A DNA stretch of 12,015 nucleotides from an uncultured Stenotrophomonas sp. (lineage in GTDB: Bacteria > Pseudomonadota > Gammaproteobacteria > Xanthomonadales > Xanthomonadaceae). Below are positions 1 to 4,666 of this stretch, piece by piece. Within the stretch, counting starts at the first letter, position 1; each line of letters begins with the position of its first letter. The position numbers were made by a program, and so were the translations under genes. The stretch lies in NCBI GenBank assembly GCA_946223375.1, contig CAMICU010000103.1:1-12015 (forward strand). Reading direction: 5' to 3'. A model generated the notes under the pieces. It was not told where the DNA came from and searched no databases. It saw only the letters and a program-made list of their open reading frames with translations.

Positions 1-529
1 CGCCGGCATAGAACGGATCGCTGGCCGGGACGTCGCCCAGCTTGGTATCGGCCGGCGGACCGGGCTGGCGGCCTACCGCGGCGGTCAGGTTCAGCGTCGG
101 CGGGTTCGGCATGCCGAGCCCGGCCGTGCTCACTTCCAGGGTGAAGTCGGTGGAGTCGGTGTCACCCAGCACCTCGGCGATCGCGCAGACCACGCGCGGA
201 CCGACATCCGGTGCCGCTGGTGCGCTGACGGTGCAGCCGTTGGGCAGGTTGATCGGGGTGGTACCGGCGGGCAGATCGAACGCGATGACCGCGTCGCTCA
301 CCGTTTCCGGGCCGCCGTTGCGGATGTTGACCGTGTACTCGATGACGCCACCGGCCGGCACCGGATCAGCCGTCTCCTGCACGCCGGTGATCTGCAGGTT
401 CGCGGCGAACGCCGCCGGCATCCATCCCAGCAGCAGCGAAACAAACCCGACCCCCAGCAGCCTGCGGGCGCCACGGCCCAGTACATGCCCACCCTTCACC
501 ATCGCGTCCGTTACGACCTGCTGCACCAT
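1..529 (-). CDS. Exported DUF11-like surface protein, N-terminal part (truncated by window edge)
   Basis: Reading the minus strand from the ATG at 529 gives 176 codons without a stop, running off the left edge. The start is supported by GGGAG five bases upstream; an in-frame ATG at 502 has no such site. Residues 1-42 form a long signal peptide: a basic stretch (RGARR), a hydrophobic core (LLGVGFVSLLLGW) and an AFA|AN cleavage site. The mature part (NLQITGVQETADPVPAGGVIEYTV...) has the look of a DUF11/CARDB-type Ig-like repeat as found in large bacterial surface and adhesion proteins: a conserved 'agg.ieYtv.i.N.Gp' strand, then an 'aFdLPaGttp' strand. Two cysteines (in NGCTV and VVCAI) could form a disulphide. 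The full size, repeat number and anchoring mode are out of view. That it is exported is seen; an adhesion or envelope role is inferred from the family. Confidence 0.72.
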   Translation of the reverse strand, partial: MVQQVVTDAMVKGGHVLGRGARRLLGVGFVSLLLGWMPAAFAANLQITGVQETADPVPAGGVIEYTVNIRNGGPETVSDAVIAFDLPAGTTPINLPNGCTVSAPAAPDVGPRVVCAIAEVLGDTDSTDFTLEVSTAGLGMPNPPTLNLTAAVGRQPGPPADTKLGDVPASDPFYAG

Positions 530-995
530 TGCAACTCCCAAGCACACCGATGGATTGGCCGCGCACGAAGGCACGCACTCGTCTCGTCACTGCTGAAATG
601 AACAGGCCCCCAGGCACCCGTCACCCGACTTTCCGGCGACGTCCCCCGGCGCACCCCTGTGTCCAACACCTGAACACTGGGGCAACGAAATACCGTGCTG
701 ATCGTGAAGGCGATGTAATGGGATTGCTTACAAAACCCCATGAAAAAAGCATTTTCATGCAGTCATCACGTCATGCAGGAACGCGCATGCCTTGCGCTGC
801 CATGCAGGGCCACGGACGCTTCACGCAGCGCACACGGCATCCACGCGGCGCCGTTCATCGCGTGCGATCACCTGCCCGGTGGCCGTGCTGCGCCACGGCG
901 GTCGTGGCGTCCATCCACACCGCCCCCGCAGCGCCCCGCCAATCGGCACGCAGCAGGCTGAGGGAGGCACCACGCGCCTCGTATCCGCGCAAAGA
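530..995. other. Gene-free stretch between the ssb terminator and the DUF11-like gene
   Basis: About 470 bases with no frame I recognise as a protein; open frames here show no family resemblance and no convincing ribosome site. It presumably holds the promoter of the leftward DUF11-like gene. The stretch around 715-760 is markedly AT-richer than its surroundings and contains a perfect inverted repeat (listed separately). The motif CATGCAG recurs at about 757, 773 and 812. I could not place a confident -35/-10 pair. Confidence 0.5.
739..759. repeat. Perfect 8-bp inverted repeat in an AT-rich island
   Basis: CATGAAAA (739-746) and TTTTCATG (752-759) pair perfectly around a 5-base centre. It stands in an AT-rich patch about 210 bases upstream of the leftward DUF11-like gene. 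It could be an operator or part of a promoter region. A terminator role is less likely because the stem is AT-rich and no gene ends here. Function unknown. Confidence 0.45.
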
Positions 996-1022
996 AAAAG
1001 GCCATGCGATGCATGGCCTTTT
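996..1022 (-). terminator. Intrinsic terminator of ssb
   Basis: AAAAGGCCATGC (996-1007) and GCATGGCCTTTT (1011-1022) form a perfect 12-bp inverted repeat with a GAT loop. Read on the minus strand, the GGCCATGC stem is followed by CCTTTTTCTTTG, a proper U-tract. It begins 28 bases past the ssb stop. Its symmetry would let it act weakly in the other direction too, but there is no plus-strand gene to the left for it to serve. Confidence 0.88.
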
Positions 1023-1049
1023 CGATCAACCGATGTTGCCCGATGTCGA

Positions 1050-1610
1050 TCAGAACGGGATGTCGTCGTCGGCGAAATCGTCCATCGGCGGGGCCGACTG
1101 CTGGGGCGGTGCCTGACGCTGCTGCTGGCGCTGACCGCCGCCGTAACCGCCGCCCTGGTCCTGGTTGCCGTAGCCGCCCTGGCCGCCGCCCTGCTGGCGC
1201 GGCGCCGACTGGCGCTGCGGACGGTCGCCACCGAAGTTGCCACCGCCACCGCCACCGCCACCACCGCCGCCTTCACCGCGGCCGCCGAGCATCTGCATCT
1301 CGTTGGCGACGATGTCGGTGCTGTACTTCTCCACGCCATCCTGGCCGGTGTACTTGTCGTAGCGCAGCTCGCCTTCGACGTAGACCTGCGAACCCTTGCG
1401 CAGGTATTCGCCGGCGATCTCGCCGAGCTTGCCGAAGAACACCACGCGGTGCCATTCGGTCCGTTCCTGGTTGTTGCCGTCGCGGTCCTTGCGGACGCTG
1501 GTGGTGGCCAGGCTGACGCGGGTGATCGCCATGCCGGCCTGGGTGTACTTGGTGTCCGGGTCGTTGCCGAGGTTGCCGACGAGGATGACTTTGTTGATGC
1601 CGCGGGCCAT
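1050..1610 (-). CDS. ssb: Single-stranded DNA-binding protein
   Basis: 186 aa. It coats single-stranded DNA during replication, recombination and repair and recruits partner proteins through its C-terminal tip. Residues 1-110 are a classic SSB OB-fold (MARGINKVILVGNLG at the N-terminus, NNQERTEWHRVVFFGKLGEIAGEYLRKG pattern in the middle, then EGELRYDKY). Residues 111-175 are a flexible Gly/Gln/Arg-rich linker with an unbroken run of 11 glycines at 114-124, encoded by a short GGTGGC tandem repeat. The tail ends DFADDDIPF, the acidic partner-binding tip (E. coli SSB ends DFDDDIPF). The length is near the usual 160-190 aa. The ATG is preceded by AAAGGAAG about ten bases upstream, and the gene ends in a strong intrinsic terminator. 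It is probably its own transcription unit. Identity is secure. Confidence 0.97.
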   Translation of the reverse strand: MARGINKVILVGNLGNDPDTKYTQAGMAITRVSLATTSVRKDRDGNNQERTEWHRVVFFGKLGEIAGEYLRKGSQVYVEGELRYDKYTGQDGVEKYSTDIVANEMQMLGGRGEGGGGGGGGGGGNFGGDRPQRQSAPRQQGGGQGGYGNQDQGGGYGGGQRQQQRQAPPQQSAPPMDDFADDDIPF

Positions 1611-1710
1611 AGGGTTGGTTCTTCCTTTGTGTGCCAGGCTCCGCGCCGGCGGTGTTGCAACCGGCGCCCGAGGTTCCCGGCAAGGGTACTGGGGGAATGC
1701 GTGACGCGGA

Positions 1711-1716
1711 ATCTTA
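1711..1716 (-). promoter_or_regulatory. Possible -10 element of the ssb promoter
   Basis: TAAGAT on the minus strand (in the context GCTAAGATTCC), about 100 bases upstream of the ssb ATG, in the 138-bp gap after the DUF2239 gene. It is the best -10 match in the gap. No good -35 hexamer sits at the right distance, so this is a weak call. Confidence 0.3.
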
Positions 1717-1748
1717 GCATTGCATCCCGCTTCCCCCTTGGCTTGTCG

Positions 1749-2339
1749 TCAGCCGGCGGGCTTGGCCGACAGGCTGGCAAGGTAATCGCGCACGTCCGCG
1801 GGCCATTGCCCGGCCAGCGCCGCCCAGCCCGGGGCATCACCGGCAAACAGGGCCCGGCTGGCGTCCTCGAAGCCCGGCAGGTCCCCGGCGAGGACAAGCA
1901 TGGCCTTGTAGATGGCCTCCTGGCGGGCGTGCCCGCCCTGCCCCTCCTCACGCCGGCGGGCCGCATCCACCAGCCGGCGCAACGCCTGCGATGCGCCACC
2001 GCGCTGCGTCGCCAGCCACTCCCAATGCCGGGGCAGCAGGGTGACCTCGCGTGCCACGACGCCCAGGCGCGGACGGCCGCGCTCACGCGGCCCGGCCTCA
2101 TGCGCTTCGGTGCTGGCCGCAAACCGCGCCTGCAGCCGTGCACGCACCTGCTCCAGATCGCCACGCAGATCCAGGTCCAGCGCTTCACCGGTGCCGTCGT
2201 TCAACAGCAGCAGCGGACGGCCATCGGCGCCGATGCCAGCGCGCGCAACGACCGTCGGCAGCAAGGCCTGCAACTGCCCCCTTTCCAGCAGGCGGCTGCC
2301 GTCGAACAGGGCATGCGGCGTCTCGAATGGCATGATCAT
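1749..2339 (-). CDS. DUF2239 family protein
   Basis: 196 aa, function unknown. It resembles the DUF2239 family: an N-terminal part with FDGSRLL and a 'LLLLNDGTGEALDLDLRGD' strand region, then the family's strongest block, GRPRLGVVAREVTLLPRHWEWL, followed by 'GGASQALRRLVDAARR' and 'YKAMLVLAGDLPGFEDASRALFAGD', ending near a WPADVRDYL motif. No signal peptide or membrane segment is seen, so it is probably cytoplasmic. The ATG at 2339 has GGAG five bases upstream; a second in-frame ATG at 2333 is less well placed. It is divergent from the GIY-YIG-like gene, with only 81 bp between the two start codons, and the two appear to share one promoter/operator region. That suggests joint regulation, not a known shared function. 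The family call is from memory of its motifs. Confidence 0.8.
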   Translation of the reverse strand: MIMPFETPHALFDGSRLLERGQLQALLPTVVARAGIGADGRPLLLLNDGTGEALDLDLRGDLEQVRARLQARFAASTEAHEAGPRERGRPRLGVVAREVTLLPRHWEWLATQRGGASQALRRLVDAARRREEGQGGHARQEAIYKAMLVLAGDLPGFEDASRALFAGDAPGWAALAGQWPADVRDYLASLSAKPAG

Positions 2340-2354
2340 GCGAACTCCAGAATT

Positions 2355-2400
2355 TTATCCGGGTAATATTGCCACCTTATTTATACCCGGGCAATATTAG
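2355..2400. promoter_or_regulatory. Overlapping divergent promoters with two CCGGG-centred repeats
   Basis: Plus strand: TTGCCA (2369-2374), 17-bp spacer, CAATAT (2392-2397), aimed at the GIY-YIG-like gene. Minus strand: TTGCCC (complement of 2389-2394), 17-bp spacer, CAATAT (complement of 2366-2371), aimed at the DUF2239 gene. Each strand's -10 therefore lies on the other strand's -35. Superimposed are two near-palindromes 28 bp apart: TTATCCGGGTAA (2355-2366), which covers the expected minus-strand start point, and TACCCGGGCA (2384-2393), which overlaps the plus -10 and minus -35. They are good candidates for binding by a dimeric regulator, which I cannot name. Confidence 0.6.
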
Positions 2401-2420
2401 TCCAGACCCGAGGAGATCAC

Positions 2421-2765
2421 ATGGACAAGCAACTGCGCCGCCAGCAGGTGGCCGACTTCAAACGACAGGACGTGCACTGCGGCATCTATGAGATGCATTG
2501 CACCGCCAACGACGCCCGTTGGGCGGGCATCGCGATGAACCTGGCCAGCATCGGCAACCGGCTGCAGTTCTCGCTGCGGCAGGGCAACCATCCGCACCGG
2601 CAGCTGCAGCAGGCGTGGAACCTGCATGGCGCCGCGACATTCCGGTGGCACTGCGTACAGGCGCTGGGGGACAATCCGGACCGGCCTGACTTCGAGCGCG
2701 ACCGGTTGCTCAAGGAGGCGCTGGCCGCGCACTGCGCACGCAGCGGTGCCCGGCCACTGCGTTGA
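2421..2765 (+). CDS. Small GIY-YIG nuclease-like protein (divergent motif)
   Basis: 114 aa. It resembles short stand-alone GIY-YIG domain proteins. GIY stands at residues 21-23; the second half of the signature is WAG (34-36) where most members have Y-I/V-G. The following helix (NLASIGNRL) keeps an arginine, R47, in the place of the usual catalytic arginine. Next come the family-typical 'GNHPHRQLQQAW' (55-66) and 'HGAATFRW' segments. A glutamate in 'FERDRLLKEA' (E92 or E99) could be the metal ligand. Replacement of the YIG tyrosine leaves nuclease activity uncertain. The start has AGGAG five bases upstream and lies about 24 bases after a good -10. It is paired divergently with the DUF2239 gene. 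Its TGA shares one base with an ATG in the frame of the LacI gene, but the true LacI start is probably further down. Confidence 0.68.
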   Translation: MDKQLRRQQVADFKRQDVHCGIYEMHCTANDARWAGIAMNLASIGNRLQFSLRQGNHPHRQLQQAWNLHGAATFRWHCVQALGDNPDRPDFERDRLLKEALAAHCARSGARPLR

Positions 2766-2845
2766 TGTCCCGCTTCAGCCAAGCCACCGGCGCGGCTGCG
2801 GCGGCATTGCATGGCATGATGCCGGCGTCATTCACGCTGCGGCCC

Positions 2846-3880
2846 ATGATGTCGATCAAAGGCAAAGCCACCTCCCTGGATATCGCGCACATGGCCGGCG
2901 TTTCGCAGCCGACGGTGTCGCGCGCCCTGCGTGGCAGCCCGATGGTCAATGCCGAGACCCGCCAGCGCATCCTGGAGATCGCCCGGCAGCTGAACTACAA
3001 GGTCGACAAGAACGCCTCCAGCCTGCGCTGCCAGCAATCCGGCACGCTGGCCCTGCTGTTCTTCGAGGACCCGACCCCGGACGACTCGCTGATCAATCCG
3101 TTCTTCCACTCGATGCTGGGCTCGATCACCCGCGCCTGCGCGCTGCACGGGCACGACCTGCTGGTCTCCTTCCAGCAGCTGTCCAGCGACTGGCACGCCG
3201 ATTTCGAGGACAGCAACAAGGCCGACGGCATCATCCTGCTCGGCTATGGCGACTACCACCAGTCCCGCGAACGGCTGCAGCGGCTGGTCGAACAGGGCAC
3301 CCACTTCGTGCGCTGGGGCGCCGCCCTGCCGGGCCAGCCGGGCGTGTCGGTGGGCAGCGACAACTTCCAGGGCGGGTTCGACATCACCGCCCACCTGCTG
3401 GAGCAGGGCTGCCGGCGCATCGCCTTCCTCGGCCATGCGTCCAGCCACTATCCGGAGTTCGAGGAGCGTTACCGCGGCCATGTCGCGGCGTTGCGCGCGC
3501 GTGGCGTGGACGCGGATCTTTCGCTCCAGCACGATGCCATCACCACCGAGGAGTCCGGCCACGCGGCCTGCCTGGCCCTGCTGGACCGCGGTGCCGGCTT
3601 CGATGCGGTCTGCGCGGCCAGCGACCTGATCGCGATCGGCGCGCTGCGCGCACTGCGCGAACGCGGCCTGCGCGTGCCCGGGGACGTGGCGGTGACCGGC
3701 TTCGACGACATCCCGCTGGCCGCCTCGGTGTCACCGGCGCTGACCACCGTGCAGCAGGACACCAAGCAGGCCGGCCAGCTGCTGGTCGAGAAACTGCTGG
3801 GGCTGATCGCGCGCGAGCCGGTGGAGGGCATCAATATCCCGGCCAGACTGGTGCTGCGCGAGTCTTCGCGACGCGGCTGA
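2846..3880 (+). CDS. LacI-family transcriptional regulator, probable maltose/maltodextrin repressor
   Basis: 344 aa from this start. Residues 8-32 are a LacI helix-turn-helix (ATSLDIAHMAGVSQPTVSRALRGSP) followed by the hinge region (NYKVDKNASSLR). The rest is the periplasmic-binding-protein-like effector domain, with the usual DGIILLGYG, GFDITAHLLEQGCRRIAFLG, CAASDLIAIGALRAL, VPGDVAVTGFDDIPLA and LTTVQQDT blocks. The frame is open back to 2762 (a TTG, then an ATG at 2765). Those extra residues are low-complexity and lie upstream of where LacI proteins begin, so I prefer ATG 2846 (or 2849). Neither has a clear ribosome site. The gene follows the GIY-YIG-like gene without a visible terminator and could be read from its promoter. 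Position beside amylase, transporter, GH97 and TonB receptor genes, plus a LacI-style operator repeated there, argues for control of that locus. The effector is inferred to be maltose or a related sugar. Confidence 0.85.
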   Translation: MMSIKGKATSLDIAHMAGVSQPTVSRALRGSPMVNAETRQRILEIARQLNYKVDKNASSLRCQQSGTLALLFFEDPTPDDSLINPFFHSMLGSITRACALHGHDLLVSFQQLSSDWHADFEDSNKADGIILLGYGDYHQSRERLQRLVEQGTHFVRWGAALPGQPGVSVGSDNFQGGFDITAHLLEQGCRRIAFLGHASSHYPEFEERYRGHVAALRARGVDADLSLQHDAITTEESGHAACLALLDRGAGFDAVCAASDLIAIGALRALRERGLRVPGDVAVTGFDDIPLAASVSPALTTVQQDTKQAGQLLVEKLLGLIAREPVEGINIPARLVLRESSRRG

Positions 3881-3903
3881 ACGCCCTTGAATGTGGAGCA
3901 ACT

Positions 3904-4018
3904 GCAGGAGCGGCGTCAGCCGCGATACGCGTCAACTCACCACCGCCATGACCGTCGGCAATTGCAGGCCTGGCAGCCACCGACGCATGGTCAGCCTCTC
4001 GGCCTACGCCGCTCCTGC
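3904..4018. repeat. Inverted pair of REP-like hairpins
   Basis: GCAGGAGCGGCGT at 3904-3916 recurs in inverted orientation as ACGCCGCTCCTGC at 4006-4018. Each copy starts a small hairpin: GCGGC-GTCA-GCCGC on the left, and CGGC-GTAG-GCCG on the minus strand at the right. The pair fills the 160-bp gap between the convergent LacI and SseB-like genes. Layout and sequence fit the GGAGCGGC-type REP elements of gammaproteobacteria, where inverted pairs (REPINs) are mobilised by RAYT transposases. No RAYT gene lies in the window. It could also serve as a bidirectional RNA-stabilising or terminating structure. Confidence 0.6.
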
Positions 4019-4040
4019 GAAGGCCAGGGAACGGCCTGGG

Positions 4041-4421
4041 TCAGCTGAAGTCCTTGAGGATTTCCAGCACGCCCGACGGCGAGATCTCGAAGCCCAGCGA
4101 CGTCCCGGGGTTGACCACCACGCCATAACCGCCCGGCACGCGGCGCAGCACTTCGAACATGCCCATGCGCAGGTTGTGCGGCGCCTGCTGCGAATGGAAG
4201 CCGACCCGCGCCATGTCGGTGAACACGGCCACGTGCAGCACGCCCTGCTTGTCGAACAGCAGTGGATCGAAGCCACTGCCGTCCGGCGTGACCAGGCTGC
4301 CGGTGAGCAGCACTACTTCCGAGGCGACAAACGCCTGCATGAAGGCCTTGATCGGCAGCTTGCCGTCCATCGCGGTCTGCAGCAGCGTTTCGATGGGGGT
4401 CTGCGGGGAAAGCTCGTTCAT
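4041..4421 (-). CDS. SseB-family protein (N-terminal SseB domain only)
   Basis: 126 aa, cytoplasmic, no signal peptide. It matches the SseB N-terminal domain pattern: 'PIETLLQTAMDGKLPIKAFMQAFVASEVVLLTG' followed by a 'PLLFDKQGVLHVAVFTDMARV' strand block, then 'GYGVVVNPGTSLGFEISPSGVLEIL' at the end. The family's biochemical role is not well established; enhanced serine sensitivity SseB of E. coli is about twice this length, so this is a single-domain form. The start is the only sensible ATG, but it lacks an obvious ribosome site. A TACAAT -10 (complement of 4451-4456) lies about 30 bases upstream. It stands between the regulator and the amylase but is separated from the amylase by two hairpin repeats, so it is probably a bystander rather than part of the sugar operon. 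Confidence 0.75.
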   Translation of the reverse strand: MNELSPQTPIETLLQTAMDGKLPIKAFMQAFVASEVVLLTGSLVTPDGSGFDPLLFDKQGVLHVAVFTDMARVGFHSQQAPHNLRMGMFEVLRRVPGGYGVVVNPGTSLGFEISPSGVLEILKDFS

Positions 4422-4450
4422 GGGTACTGCGTGGGGATGCGGGGATGTGG

Positions 4451-4456
4451 ATTGTA
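4451..4456 (-). promoter_or_regulatory. Possible -10 of the SseB-like gene
   Basis: TACAAT on the minus strand (GCTACAATCC), about 30 bases before the ATG at 4421. It is a 5/6 match to the TATAAT consensus in a GC-rich gap. The -35 at a 17-bp spacing is poor. Confidence 0.4.
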
Positions 4457-4489
4457 GCGGGTGGCTGGTTGCAGCGGCCCTCTCCCCAA

Positions 4490-4515
4490 CCCCTCTCCCG
4501 CTTGCGGGAGAGGGG
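4490..4515. repeat. GC-rich hairpin repeat, copy 1
   Basis: CCCCTCTCCCGC, a TT loop, and GCGGGAGAGGGG form a perfect 12-bp stem. The copy at 4632-4657 is identical, and similarity continues outside the stem (GGCTTGG follows both). It is a dispersed REP-like element of a different type from the 3904-4018 pair. It sits upstream of the SseB-like gene. Confidence 0.8.
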
Positions 4516-4629
4516 CTTGGGTTGTCCGGGGGCTGTGGGGCTGCGAGCGCCCGCTTTTGCCCCCGCCCTTTGCGTCAGGTCAGGGAGGGGTTGGCTGTTT
4601 GCCCAATCGCTGAATGCCACCCTCGCCCC

Positions 4630-4659
4630 AGCCCCTCTCCCGCTTGCGGGAGAGGGGCT
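4630..4659. repeat. GC-rich hairpin repeat, copy 2, just past the amylase stop
   Basis: Same element as at 4490-4515, here with a 14-bp perfect stem because AG/CT flank it. It begins 7 bases beyond the amylase stop codon. It could protect the 3' end of, or terminate, the leftward transporter-amylase message, but no U-tract follows, so it is not a canonical intrinsic terminator. The 114 bases between the copies hold no recognisable gene. Confidence 0.8.
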
Positions 4660-4666
4660 TGGTTGG

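Noticed and set aside
42..596. Plus-strand open frame of 184 codons at the left end
   Set aside because: It lies opposite the DUF11-like gene, has no family resemblance and is Ser/Pro/Thr-rich low-complexity sequence typical of antisense frames in GC-rich DNA.
792..2366. Long plus-strand open frame (524 codons) across ssb and the DUF2239 gene
   Set aside because: It is antisense to two well-supported genes, and its composition (Arg/Ala/His-rich, no domains) is that of a shadow frame.
2762..2845. Earlier start for the LacI gene (TTG 2762 or ATG 2765) with stop-start overlap
   Set aside because: The added 28 residues are low-complexity and precede the usual LacI N-terminus. The TGATG overlap is tempting, but 2846 gives the standard family length.
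3891..4030. Small RNA gene in the LacI/SseB-like gap
   Set aside because: The hairpins are explained by the REP-like inverted pair; no promoter or terminator was found.
3991..4620. Minus-strand open frame of 209 codons across the SseB-like gene
   Set aside because: Its N-terminal part includes the translated hairpin repeat (PLSRKRERGWGEG), a known kind of spurious peptide, and the rest is out of frame with the SseB domain.
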